Source of the DNA: an uncultured beta proteobacterium
GTDB lineage: Bacteria; Pseudomonadota; Gammaproteobacteria; Burkholderiales; Burkholderiaceae
Length of the DNA: 64,000 nucleotides
Direction: 5' to 3'
Assembly: GCA_903935355.1 (NCBI GenBank)
Contig: CAIZRK010000034.1
Span: forward strand, 1 to 64,000
Under the pieces are notes generated by a model. It was not told where the DNA came from, made no database searches, and saw only the letters and a list, made by a program, of their open reading frames with translations. Positions within the stretch are counted from its first letter, which is position 1. Every line of letters begins with the position of its first letter. Position numbers and translations under genes: made by a program. Shown piece after piece: positions 1-8,693 of the stretch.

Positions 1-1
1 A

Positions 2-37
2 GCTCCTGCAGCAGCTCCAGCTCCTACCAAGAAGTAA
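2..37 (+). CDS. C-terminal end of an Ala/Pro-rich protein (5' part outside window)
   Basis: Only the last 11 codons and a TAA stop are inside the window. They read as an Ala/Pro-rich tail ending in Thr-Lys-Lys, and a strong terminator hairpin follows 18 bases later, which supports a real gene end in this frame. The tail resembles the Pro-Ala and Lys segments of the small secreted protein at 4239-4481, but that is only a composition similarity. The product cannot be identified from this much sequence. Confidence 0.4.
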   Translation, partial: APAAAPAPTKK

Positions 38-55
38 TCTCCCCTAGAAAAAATC

Positions 56-80
56 AACCGCGGTGCGCCGCGGTTTTTTT
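56..80 (+). terminator. Rho-independent terminator
   Basis: An 8-bp perfect GC-rich stem (AACCGCGG at 56-63 pairing with CCGCGGTT at 68-75) has a TGCG loop and runs directly into a T tract. It closes the partial gene ending at 37 and insulates the solute-binding-like gene that starts at 119. Confidence 0.9.
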
Positions 81-118
81 ATCTCTTTTTTTCATATGAA
101 TGCTGCTTAATCAATATC

Positions 119-856
119 ATGACTTCAGATCACTCTGCCATGCTTTCTTCATTCGCCCCTACTAGCACATTACGCGTCGGCATTAACTTAGGCAATCCAC
201 TTTTAGCCACTACCGATGAACAATCTCATGAAGTTAAGGGGGTCACAGTCGATATTGCCCATGAAATTGCACAGCGCTTGAAATTACCGATTACTTTTAT
301 TAGCTTTAAAACAGCAGGGGCTACTGTTGAAGCCGTCAAAAATGGTGATGTTGATTTGGTATTTGTTGCGATAGATCCCGTTCGAGGTGCTGATATTAGG
401 TATACCCCTGCTTATATTCAAATCGAAGGAGCTTATATGGTTAAAGCCACCTCTACACTCACTAAAAATGAGGAAGTGGATATGCTGGGCAATGAAATTG
501 TCGTTGGCAAAGGTAGTGCTTATGATTTATATCTCACAAGAGAGATTAAAAGCGCGACTCTAATACGTTCTACGAGCTCACAATCTGTAGTAGATGACTT
601 TATGAATGGTAGTGGTAATATAGCGGCAGGAGTAAAACAGCAATTAGAGCTTGACGCCCAACGTTATAGCGGCTTAAGAATGTTGCCGGGTTGCTTTATG
701 GTAATTAATCAAGCTATTGGCATTCCCAAGGCAAGAGCTCACTTTGAAAATACTAGCAACTATCTTGGCACCATCATCACAGAACTAAAGCAATCTGGCT
801 TTGTGGCACAAGCGATGCAACGACACCATATTCAAGGGGCCAAGGTAGCCAAATAG
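119..856 (+). CDS. Solute-binding protein family 3-like protein without signal peptide
   Basis: 245 residues with the fold signature of periplasmic family 3 solute-binding proteins. The N-terminal lobe opens with an LRVGINLGNP-type strand, followed by a GVTVDIAHEIAQRL segment, then the hinge stretch NGDVDLVFVAIDPVRG and the TPAYIQIEGAYMV strand. Members normally bind amino acids or similar small ligands for an ABC transporter. No hydrophobic leader precedes the mature-type domain, and the frame upstream runs back into the terminator with no alternative ATG, so export is doubtful. No permease or ATPase gene adjoins it. No clear Shine-Dalgarno is visible. It could be cytoplasmic, a ligand sensor, or a derivative that lost its leader. 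Family assignment is good; ligand unknown. Confidence 0.75.
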   Translation: MTSDHSAMLSSFAPTSTLRVGINLGNPLLATTDEQSHEVKGVTVDIAHEIAQRLKLPITFISFKTAGATVEAVKNGDVDLVFVAIDPVRGADIRYTPAYIQIEGAYMVKATSTLTKNEEVDMLGNEIVVGKGSAYDLYLTREIKSATLIRSTSSQSVVDDFMNGSGNIAAGVKQQLELDAQRYSGLRMLPGCFMVINQAIGIPKARAHFENTSNYLGTIITELKQSGFVAQAMQRHHIQGAKVAK

Positions 857-869
857 AGCGGTGTAATAT

Positions 870-2285
870 TTAGCAGCTATAGAAATGCAAGCGCTCAGGA
901 ATGATGACATTTTTCCAGTCTAATTCTTCACGAATTGCTTGAGCTAGGACTGAAGAAGCCTCTGGCTCACCATGCACTACAAAAACAGAACTGGGTTCTT
1001 TCTGAAAGCCACTCAACCAATCGAGTAGCCCTGCTTTATCGGCATGCGCTGATAAACCACCAATAGTATGGATAGAGGCGCGTACCAGTACTTCTTCGCC
1101 AAATAATCTCACCTTCTGCGCTTTATCTACCAAGCGACGGCCTAGGCTACCATAAGCCTGAAATCCGGTAATAATCACAGCACTCTGAGAGCGGGGCAGA
1201 TTGTTTTTTAGATGATGAACAATACGGCCAGCATCGCACATCCCACTAGCGGAAATAATAATTGCCCCGCCTTTAATTTTATTAAGCGCTTTGGATTCTT
1301 CTACATCGGCAATGAATCGTAAATCCACCTCACCTGGATTATTTTTGAACCATGCAAAAGTAGCCTGAGACTGTTCATCTAATTGAGAGAAAAAATGTTG
1401 CGTAAGTTGTGTAGCAGCAGTAGCCATTGGAGAGTCCACCCAAATACTCAAATGAGGAAGTAAGTTTTTACGGACTAAATCAATTAAAAAAAATAAAATT
1501 TCTTGGGTGCGTCCAACAGCAAAAGCAGGAATAACAATATTTCCATTACGCTTTAAGGTATTTGTAATCACCTGGACTAGCTCTAGCTCTGTATCCTCCA
1601 GACTACGGTGCAGCCGGTCCCCATAGGTTGACTCTATGATAAGCACATCAGCTTTAGAAATTAGAGTCGGATCAGGCATTAAGACCTTACCCTTCATTCC
1701 TATATCACCTGAAAAGACACAACGCTTTGATGAAGTGCCTGATTCGGTAATATCGATTAGTGCAATAGCTGAACCTAAGATATGTCCAGCATTTTGAAAC
1801 TCTAAACGCACACCATCACAAGGCTCAACTACTTTCCCATACTCAAGCACTTTAAATTGTGTGAGAGCCATCTCAACTTCTTCTCGGGTGTATAGTGCAA
1901 TAGGCAGATCACCACGCCATTTACCCGCTCTCTTTCTGCGCTCTGCCCTCTCTAAATCAGCCCATTGTAAATAGGCGCTATCAGGCAATAGTATTTTAAG
2001 CAATTCATAGGTTGCAGTGGTGCAGTAAATAGGGCCATTAAAACCTTGGGCACACAATCGTGGCAACAGGCCACTATGATCTATATGGGCATGGGTGAGA
2101 ACAATAAAATCAATATTTTTAGGATCAAATGGGAGTGGTTCGAGGTTTTTAGTTGTGGCTTCTCGGCCACCCTGGAACATGCCGTAGTCGACAATAAAAC
2201 GTCGAACAAGGCCATCTTGGAAAAACTCTATAGAGTGCCTCGATCCTGTGACCTCACCTGCGGCGCCTAAAAATTGAATCTTCAT
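870..2285 (-). CDS. Metallo-beta-lactamase fold beta-CASP RNA-processing exo/endonuclease
   Basis: 471 residues. The zinc site motif THAHIDHSG sits at about residues 64-72 (His65, His67, Asp69, His70). Further metal ligands are expected at the GHILGSA segment and at GDIG. The beta-CASP insert follows and a C-terminal RMMBL part carries the SAHADKAGLLDW motif. These proteins are the bacterial relatives of CPSF-73 and act on RNA in the cytoplasm. The length fits the stand-alone bacterial family. It is convergent with the 119-856 gene (13-bp gap) and divergent from the nnrD-like gene. Substrate cannot be told from sequence. Confidence 0.88.
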   Translation of the reverse strand: MKIQFLGAAGEVTGSRHSIEFFQDGLVRRFIVDYGMFQGGREATTKNLEPLPFDPKNIDFIVLTHAHIDHSGLLPRLCAQGFNGPIYCTTATYELLKILLPDSAYLQWADLERAERRKRAGKWRGDLPIALYTREEVEMALTQFKVLEYGKVVEPCDGVRLEFQNAGHILGSAIALIDITESGTSSKRCVFSGDIGMKGKVLMPDPTLISKADVLIIESTYGDRLHRSLEDTELELVQVITNTLKRNGNIVIPAFAVGRTQEILFFLIDLVRKNLLPHLSIWVDSPMATAATQLTQHFFSQLDEQSQATFAWFKNNPGEVDLRFIADVEESKALNKIKGGAIIISASGMCDAGRIVHHLKNNLPRSQSAVIITGFQAYGSLGRRLVDKAQKVRLFGEEVLVRASIHTIGGLSAHADKAGLLDWLSGFQKEPSSVFVVHGEPEASSVLAQAIREELDWKNVIIPERLHFYSC

Positions 2286-2308
2286 AACATCAGAATACTC
2301 CCATTAAA

Positions 2309-3232
2309 ATGGTTTTATTCATCGAAAATAAAGGTCATACTTCAAGTATGCTCAAAACGATTACCCCGCTTAAATCCTTAGATTTAATCCATCGCTTACA
2401 GCGAGCCCCGTCTGAACACAAAGGCCATGCAGGTAAGGTGTTAATGATTGGTGGAGCACCAGGCATGGCTGGCGCATTACTGTTAGCGGGTAAGGCTTGC
2501 CTTCATCTAGGAAGCGGCTGGACTATTTTAGAGATGCTGGACCCCGCTAGCGCACATGCTGTTTCCGAGCAAGCAGAATTAATGATCCGTTTGGCTAGTT
2601 TAGATCCTAGCAATCAACTCCAATCTACTGCCCCCGATGTTATAGCCATTGGTCCAGGTTTAGGTCTTTCTAATCTTGCAGTGCAATGGGTAAAGGCAAC
2701 TTTAAGCTATCCAAGTATTCCACTCATCATTGATGCTGATGCTCTTAACTTAATTGCTCAATTTCCAGATTTAGCAATGCTCTTGCAAAAACGCAATCAA
2801 AAATTTCCGGGTCAAACAGTGCTTACCCCTCACCCTGGTGAGGCGGGAAAGCTATTAAATATTTCTGCGGCGGCAGTACAAGCTAATCGATCTAGCGCAC
2901 TAGAAAACCTAGTTACTCTGACTGAGTCGATTGTTGTACTTAAGGGGCAACATACTGTGATTGCCTCTCCAAATCATGCAATTCTATGTTGTGAGCAAGG
3001 CAATCCAGGCATGGGAACTGGCGGAATGGGAGACGCTTTAACTGGAAGTATTGCAGCAATAGCAGCCCAAGGTATCCATCATCATCTTGATCTTTGGGAT
3101 GCTACAGGTGTAGCAGTCCAACTCCATGCTTGCGCTGCCGATAACCTAGTTGCCAAGCAAATTGGACCAATTGGACTTACACCAACAGAGCTTATTTTAG
3201 AAATGCGAAGCCTGCTCAATAAGCTGTTATAA
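2309..3232 (+). CDS. nnrD: ADP-dependent NAD(P)H-hydrate dehydratase
   Basis: A ribokinase-like fold protein of the YjeF C-terminal type. It dehydrates the damaged S-form of hydrated NADH/NADPH using ADP. Diagnostic segments are GKVLMIGGAPGMAGA near the N-terminus, IAIGPGLGLSN in the middle, LTPHPGEAGKLL, and GTGGMGDALTG toward the C-terminus, where the Asp is the catalytic base. The usual N-terminal epimerase domain is absent, so it is the single-domain form. Two starts are possible: 2309, or ATG at 2348, which has AAAGGT upstream at a long spacing; the later start would leave a more normal gap to the divergent nuclease gene. The next gene starts 7 bases after this stop. Confidence 0.88.
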   Translation: MVLFIENKGHTSSMLKTITPLKSLDLIHRLQRAPSEHKGHAGKVLMIGGAPGMAGALLLAGKACLHLGSGWTILEMLDPASAHAVSEQAELMIRLASLDPSNQLQSTAPDVIAIGPGLGLSNLAVQWVKATLSYPSIPLIIDADALNLIAQFPDLAMLLQKRNQKFPGQTVLTPHPGEAGKLLNISAAAVQANRSSALENLVTLTESIVVLKGQHTVIASPNHAILCCEQGNPGMGTGGMGDALTGSIAAIAAQGIHHHLDLWDATGVAVQLHACAADNLVAKQIGPIGLTPTELILEMRSLLNKLL

Positions 3233-3238
3233 ATCAGC

Positions 3239-4219
3239 ATGCATTCTGCAAGTGGAACCCTTCATCACCGTCGGTATTTATACGGTCTCTTTATGGCCGG
3301 ACTAGGGTCGGCACTCTTTTCTGGAAAAGCCATTCTAGTGAAGATGGCATTTACTTATGGCGCTACCGCAGAAACCCTCATCGCTTTACGGATGCTGATG
3401 GCTTTACCCCTTTTTTGGATAATTTATTGGTGGCACTCGCGCAAGCAAGTAATGAATAAGCTGACATTGGCAGATCAAGTAAAGATCTTTGCTCTCGGAT
3501 TTATGGGTTACTTCTTTTCAAGCTACCTTGACTTTTTGGGGCTTCAGTACATCTCAGTTGGCTTAGAGCGCATCGTTCTCTACCTTACGCCAACCATCGT
3601 ATTATTAACTTCTTATTTTGTTTTAAAAAAATCGATTAGCCGCCTGCAATGGTATGCATTAACTATTGGCTATTTTGGCGTCATCGTCGTATTTATTCAA
3701 GATGCGAGCTCTACCGGATCGGGGGCATTACTCGGAATGTTGTTGGTGTTTGCAAGTGCCTGCTCTTATGCGATCTACATGATTGGTTCTGGTGAAATGG
3801 TAGGCAGAGTGGGAAGCGTTCGCTTAGTAGTCTATGCCAGCTCAGCATCTGCCCTCCTTAGTATTATTCAAATTCTGATATATGATCCAGCAGCCGTATT
3901 TATACAATTACCTCAGATCTATTGGCTTAGTCTATTTAATGCAAGTCTTTGCACGGTCATACCCATGCTACTGATCATGGTTGCAATTAATCGCATTGGC
4001 TCACCTCTAGTTGCACAAGCCGGAATTCTGGGGCCAGTCTCCACTCTTTTTATGGGTTGGGCAGTTTTATCCGAACCCATTACTTGGATCCAGATTTGCG
4101 GGATGAGCTTGGTAATGGGTGCAATGTGGTTGTTGGTACGCAATGACTCGTTAAGAAATAAAAGGGGATCGAATTCTTCAAAATCTACCGACCTTGCCAG
4201 ATCCGACCCCATTATTTAA
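3239..4219 (+). CDS. EamA/DMT-family inner-membrane transporter
   Basis: 326 residues made of about ten hydrophobic segments arranged as two EamA repeats. The first repeat begins with AGLGSALFSGKAILVKMAF and the second around GMLLVFASACSYAIYMIG. The family exports metabolites such as amino acids or nucleotide derivatives from the cytoplasm. The substrate is not predictable. It follows the nnrD gene closely and probably shares its transcript. The last 25 residues are polar and basic and lie outside the membrane part. Confidence 0.85.
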   Translation: MHSASGTLHHRRYLYGLFMAGLGSALFSGKAILVKMAFTYGATAETLIALRMLMALPLFWIIYWWHSRKQVMNKLTLADQVKIFALGFMGYFFSSYLDFLGLQYISVGLERIVLYLTPTIVLLTSYFVLKKSISRLQWYALTIGYFGVIVVFIQDASSTGSGALLGMLLVFASACSYAIYMIGSGEMVGRVGSVRLVVYASSASALLSIIQILIYDPAAVFIQLPQIYWLSLFNASLCTVIPMLLIMVAINRIGSPLVAQAGILGPVSTLFMGWAVLSEPITWIQICGMSLVMGAMWLLVRNDSLRNKRGSNSSKSTDLARSDPII

Positions 4220-4238
4220 AGACCTGTGCTGATCTGAA

Positions 4239-4481
4239 TTACTGCGCAGTACTAGTTTGAGTAGCTTTAACCTTCTTCTTCGCTTTTTTATTGGCTTTCT
4301 TGTCTGCTTTTTTCTGATCCTTCTTAGTCTTTTTTACCGCTTTATCAGCCTGAGTTGGAGCTGGTGCAGGCGCTACTGCCGGGTTAGCAGCAGGATCTGC
4401 AGCCATCACAGTCACTGGAGATAAGCCAACAGCAAGGGAAAGGAGTGTAGCCATACCAAAACGAGTTAAACAAGAATTCAT
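4239..4481 (-). CDS. Small secreted Lys/Ala/Pro-rich protein
   Basis: 80 residues from the ATG at 4481, chosen because GGAGA lies five bases upstream on the minus strand; the frame extends further to 4517 without better support. A clear Sec signal peptide (MNSCLTRFGMATLLSLAVGL followed by SPVTVMAA) is predicted to be cut before a Pro-Ala segment. The rest is a strongly basic tail of KK-A/D/N repeats with 15 lysines in about 36 residues. Low-complexity exported proteins like this are common in the group, but no function is established. It may bind anionic surfaces or nucleic acid, which is a guess. Confidence 0.75.
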   Translation of the reverse strand: MNSCLTRFGMATLLSLAVGLSPVTVMAADPAANPAVAPAPAPTQADKAVKKTKKDQKKADKKANKKAKKKVKATQTSTAQ

Positions 4482-4561
4482 ATAATTCTCCATTGGGGGT
4501 GTGGATAATTTAATCATACTCAGAAAATTGTCATAAATACTTCCTTTACACTAGATAAATC

Positions 4562-5212
4562 ATGAATGAATTTCCTAGCGATATTTACACAGAGCCCCAG
4601 GGCTATTCAGTAAACACCCTTGAGAATTTGGGTCCCCTCACCCGTTTAGCTGGTATCTGGGAGGGGGAGCGTGGCTTAGATATCAAACCCAAGGCAGATG
4701 GCCCCAAAAAACAAGCGTTTACCGAACATATTGAAATGCAGCCTATCGACCCCCAAACTAATGGGCCTCAACTTTTTTATGGCTTGCGTTATCACCTTCA
4801 TATCACCAAGCCAGATCAAGTAAAAATGTATCACGACCAAGTAGGCTATTGGCTTTGGGAGCCGGCCACGGGTTCGATAGTCCATACCTTAACTATTCCT
4901 CGTGGAATGATCACTATGGCAACTGGTAAAGCATCTGTCGGCGCCAATCAATTTGAATGTGTCGCCAGAATTGGTGATGCAACTGCCGGAATCTCCTCTA
5001 ATCCGTTTTTAGATTACGCCTTTAAGACTATTGAATATCGCATCATGGTGACATTTTTAGATGATGGGACTTGGTCATATGAACAAGATACGGTGCTTCA
5101 GATTAAAGGGCAAGCAGATCCTTTTCATCATCTAGATACCAATGTATTAACTAAAGTGGGTGAAGCGACTCCGAACCCTCTGGCCTTAGAGGTAATGAAA
5201 AAACCATCCTGA
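4562..5212 (+). CDS. FABP-like heme-binding beta-barrel (nitrobindin-type) protein
   Basis: 216 residues of the fatty-acid-binding-protein-like group that includes bacterial nitrobindins and the THAP4 barrel domain. The first strand carries GIWEGERG at residues 31-38, a variant of the family's GxWxGxGxG motif. The C-terminal part has a FHHLDTNVLTKVG segment, where nitrobindins place the heme-ligating histidine. Such proteins bind ferric heme in the cytoplasm and have been linked to NO or peroxynitrite chemistry. Heme binding here is inferred because the glycine motif is imperfect. It stands alone, divergent from the small secreted protein. Confidence 0.7.
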   Translation: MNEFPSDIYTEPQGYSVNTLENLGPLTRLAGIWEGERGLDIKPKADGPKKQAFTEHIEMQPIDPQTNGPQLFYGLRYHLHITKPDQVKMYHDQVGYWLWEPATGSIVHTLTIPRGMITMATGKASVGANQFECVARIGDATAGISSNPFLDYAFKTIEYRIMVTFLDDGTWSYEQDTVLQIKGQADPFHHLDTNVLTKVGEATPNPLALEVMKKPS

Positions 5213-5248
5213 GACGGCTTTTTCATATAAAAGCAGGCAGATCAGCAT

Positions 5249-6397
5249 TTAAGCAGGCTGCGCCTTTGTCTCAGTGATTTTCTCCAAAGCTGCTTTAAGA
5301 TGTCCGACCGTGCGGTCAATATGGGCCAATTTCTCTAGGCCAAATAAACCAATCCGAAATGTTCTAAAGTCTGGTCTTTCATCACACTGCAACGGCACAC
5401 CAGCAGCAGTTTGCAATCCAAGAGCAATGAACTTTTTACCTGATTGAATATCGGGATCTTTGGTATAACTAACAACCACGCCTGGAGACTGGAAGCCTTT
5501 TGCAGAAACAGAGTGATAACCTTTAGAAACTAATAAGGCGCGCACTTTATCGCCTAGCTCTTGTTGCTCTTGCTTTAGAACTGCAAATCCCAAGGACTGA
5601 GTTTCTTTCATGACATTGCGCAAAATTTTGAGCGCATCTGTAGGCATAGTGGTGTGATACACATGACCGCCCTTTTCATAAGCCTCCATAATTTGCAGCC
5701 ACTTTTTGAGGTCCATAGAAAAACTACTGCTTTGGGTAGATTCAATACGCTCACGTGCTCGATCGCCCAGGGCGATTAATGCACAACAAGGTGAACTACT
5801 CCACCCTTTTTGTGGAGCGGTTATTAACACATCCACATTGCATGCTTTCATATCAACCCACATTGCACCAGAAGCAATGCAATCTAAAACAAATAGGCCA
5901 TTTACTGAACGCACTGCCTCACCTACTGCTTTAAGATAGTCATCTGGCAAAATAATTCCAGCTGAGGTTTCTACATGAGGGGCAAAGACTACAGCTGGCT
6001 TTTCTTTTTTAATGAATGCTACCACCTCTTCTATGGGTGCAGGTGCAAAAACACCTTGAGTAGCGTTATCGAGTTGCCTTCCTTTGAGCAAAGTGATGTC
6101 TTTGGTGATATTAGCTAAGTCAAAAATCTGCGTCCAGCGATAGCTAAACCAACCGTTACGTAAAACCAAACACTTTTCATTATTAGCAAATTGGCGTGCC
6201 ACTGCTTCCATACCAAAGGTGCCACTACCAGGAACAATAACTGCCGAGCTCGCATTGTAGGCATCTTTTAAGACACTGGAAATATCCACCATCACTTTTT
6301 TAAACTCTTCAGACATATGATTCAGTGATCGATCGGTATAAACCACTGAGAACTCTAATAGTCCATCTGGATCCACATTGGGGAGTAATCCTGGCAT
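5249..6397 (-). CDS. Class V aminotransferase (serine/alanine-glyoxylate type)
   Basis: 382 residues, PLP-dependent fold type I. The Schiff-base lysine is Lys197 in TAPQKGWSSSP, and Asp172 in LDCIASG should contact the pyridine nitrogen. PGSGTFGMEAVARQ near residue 56 forms the phosphate-binding turn. The closest named activities are serine-glyoxylate and alanine-glyoxylate aminotransferases, which interconvert glyoxylate and glycine in the cytosol. Substrate choice between serine, alanine and aspartate cannot be decided by eye. No neighbouring photorespiratory or serine-cycle gene is present. Confidence 0.82.
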   Translation of the reverse strand: MPGLLPNVDPDGLLEFSVVYTDRSLNHMSEEFKKVMVDISSVLKDAYNASSAVIVPGSGTFGMEAVARQFANNEKCLVLRNGWFSYRWTQIFDLANITKDITLLKGRQLDNATQGVFAPAPIEEVVAFIKKEKPAVVFAPHVETSAGIILPDDYLKAVGEAVRSVNGLFVLDCIASGAMWVDMKACNVDVLITAPQKGWSSSPCCALIALGDRARERIESTQSSSFSMDLKKWLQIMEAYEKGGHVYHTTMPTDALKILRNVMKETQSLGFAVLKQEQQELGDKVRALLVSKGYHSVSAKGFQSPGVVVSYTKDPDIQSGKKFIALGLQTAAGVPLQCDERPDFRTFRIGLFGLEKLAHIDRTVGHLKAALEKITETKAQPA

Positions 6398-6513
6398 AGT
6401 TATTTCCTAGTCATTCTTTTGATAGTCTTAAATGATACTGAATTAGCGCTTATTCGGCATGCCATCAATTCAATTATTCAATAACGGGCTTTTTTTATAG
6501 CAAGAGAGGGGTT

Positions 6514-7422
6514 TTAAAGCTTCTTTAGCTTAGTAGAAGAAATTAAGATCCCACTCACAATTAAGACAAAAGCAAATCCATGGAACAACTGAGGGGGATC
6601 TCCAAGAATGGCAGCCGAGAGTAATGCTGTAAATAAAGGGATCAAGTTGGCAAAAAATGAGGCGATAGTGGGGCCAGCTCTAGTAACCCCTATTCCCCAG
6701 AATCGATAAGCAATCAGGGAGGGGCCAATCGCGACAAAGATGATTAGCGCCCAAGACCAAAGCTCTAAATGAATAAATGCATGACCTGAGGCAATCTCAA
6801 GACCATCAAAAACTGCTGTCCATAAAAAGCCGATCATGACTTGGGCCATCAAAAATTCTGCCCAAGGCCATTGACGCTCATTACTTTTTCCTGGATGACT
6901 AATCATCCAACTGTAAAAAGCCCACAAGATAGTAGCAAACATAATGAAAAAATCACCCACTACTGCCTGCATAGAAAATATCGTAGTGAGCTCTCCCCTA
7001 GTTAAAACAGTCAGAACGCCCAATATAGAGATGACTGCGCCAATCATTTGCAAATTGTTTGGTTTTGTATGATAAAAAACAGCCCCAATAAAGAGCATCC
7101 AAATAGGCATACTTGCGCCAATCAGTGTGACATTTATAGCCGTAGAAGTTTGCAAGGCCAGATAAAGAAGGACGTTATAGCTTCCTACACCTAGTAAGCC
7201 CAAAAGCAAGAAACGACGCTTATTTGGCCATAAATCACTACTAGGCTTAAAAATACGCCAACCCAAGGGTAGCAAAAACAGTGCTGCTAAGCCCCATCGC
7301 AACATACTCAGGGTTATTGGTGAAATACTTCCCACTAGCACTCTCCCAGCTATCGCATTACATGCCCACAATATGGCGGCGCTCAGTAAGTAGAAGGTAG
7401 TGGCAAAGTTCAGTGAGGGCAT
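6514..7422 (-). CDS. EamA/DMT-family inner-membrane transporter
   Basis: 302 residues with ten predicted membrane helices in two EamA repeats. The first begins FYLLSAAILWACNAIAGRVL, typical of the family, and the second starts near DFFIMFATILWAFYSWMI. The length is that of full-size DMT permeases. It is not closely similar by eye to the other EamA protein at 3239-4219. Substrate unknown. Confidence 0.85.
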   Translation of the reverse strand: MPSLNFATTFYLLSAAILWACNAIAGRVLVGSISPITLSMLRWGLAALFLLPLGWRIFKPSSDLWPNKRRFLLLGLLGVGSYNVLLYLALQTSTAINVTLIGASMPIWMLFIGAVFYHTKPNNLQMIGAVISILGVLTVLTRGELTTIFSMQAVVGDFFIMFATILWAFYSWMISHPGKSNERQWPWAEFLMAQVMIGFLWTAVFDGLEIASGHAFIHLELWSWALIIFVAIGPSLIAYRFWGIGVTRAGPTIASFFANLIPLFTALLSAAILGDPPQLFHGFAFVLIVSGILISSTKLKKL

Positions 7423-7546
7423 CTAGGCAAACAGGTCAATAAGGGGTACCCAAGAGGGGGTTACTTGGCATTGTAGAAACAAATGCCCAGTATTGCTAAG
7501 ATAGAGCTTAATTAGGCTTCGGCCAGTATCCAAAGAAGGGTAGATA

Positions 7547-8692
7547 GTGACCATTATTACCAATATTGAAGACTTGCGTAAATTGCATCAAAAACGTACT
7601 CCACGGATGTTTTATGACTATGCCGACTCTGGGTCTTGGACAGAGTCGACTTATCGAGCGAATGAAACTGATTTTCAAAAGATCAAGCTTCGTCAACGGG
7701 TTGCTGTAGATATGACCAATCGCACCACCAAAACCACTATGGTTGGTCAAGAGGTGACTATGCCAGTTGCTCTAGCACCTACTGGCCTAACAGGTATGCA
7801 ACATGCCGATGGAGAAATCCTAGCGGCTAAAGCAGCTGAAAAATTTGGCGTACCTTTCTGCTTATCTACTATGAGCATTTGCTCGATTGAAGATGTTGCT
7901 AGATACACCACTAAGCCATTTTGGTTTCAGCTCTATGTTATGAAGGATCGCGGCTTTATTGAGCGACTAATTGAGCGTGCAAAAGCTGCAAATTGTTCCG
8001 CCCTGATATTAACTTTGGATTTGCAGATTTTAGGTCAACGCCACAAAGATCTCAAAAATGGCTTGTCTGCTCCGCCTAAGCTCACTATTGCCAATATGAT
8101 CAATATGATGACTAAACCCCGTTGGTGCATGGGCATGGCGATGACGCCTCGTAGAACTTTCGGCAATATTGTGGGACATGCAACTGGGGTGGGCAATATG
8201 TCCTCCCTAGCATCTTGGACCGCCGAGCAATTTGATCCAGGTTTAAGTTGGGCTGATGTGGAATGGATTAAGAAACTCTGGGGTGGAAAGCTCATTCTTA
8301 AAGGTATTTTGGATGAAGGCTGCGCTCGCTTAGCAGCCGACTCTGGAGCAAATGCCTTGATTGTTTCCAATCATGGTGGGCGCCAACTCGATGGGGCTGT
8401 TTCTAGTATTCATGCCCTACCAAAAATAGTGGATGCCGTAGGAAAAGATATTGAAGTGTGGATGGATGGCGGTATACGTTCAGGGCAGGATGTATTAAAG
8501 GCCTGGGCGCTAGGTGCCCGTGGCACGATGATTGGACGCCCCTTTCTCTATGGCTTAGGAGCCATGGGTGAAGCTGGCGTCACTAAGTGTTTAGAGATCA
8601 TTCATAACGAACTCGATATCACCATGGCCTTTACAGGTCATCGAGATCTTCAAAACGTTACTAAAGATATTTTGTATCCAGGAACTTTTTAA
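7547..8692 (+). CDS. lldD: FMN-dependent alpha-hydroxy-acid dehydrogenase (L-lactate dehydrogenase type)
   Basis: 381 residues, TIM-barrel flavoenzyme that oxidises L-lactate or a related 2-hydroxy acid and passes electrons to the quinone pool. The catalytic histidine is His276 in VSNHGGRQLDG; the following Arg binds the substrate carboxylate. APTGLTGMQHADGE and DGGIRSGQDVLKA form flavin and phosphate contacts. The start is a GTG preceded by AAGAAGGG at good spacing. The family also contains glycolate and mandelate oxidases, so the exact substrate is inferred. The DUF4239 reading frame begins directly at its stop. Confidence 0.85.
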   Translation: MTIITNIEDLRKLHQKRTPRMFYDYADSGSWTESTYRANETDFQKIKLRQRVAVDMTNRTTKTTMVGQEVTMPVALAPTGLTGMQHADGEILAAKAAEKFGVPFCLSTMSICSIEDVARYTTKPFWFQLYVMKDRGFIERLIERAKAANCSALILTLDLQILGQRHKDLKNGLSAPPKLTIANMINMMTKPRWCMGMAMTPRRTFGNIVGHATGVGNMSSLASWTAEQFDPGLSWADVEWIKKLWGGKLILKGILDEGCARLAADSGANALIVSNHGGRQLDGAVSSIHALPKIVDAVGKDIEVWMDGGIRSGQDVLKAWALGARGTMIGRPFLYGLGAMGEAGVTKCLEIIHNELDITMAFTGHRDLQNVTKDILYPGTF

Positions 8693-8693
8693 A

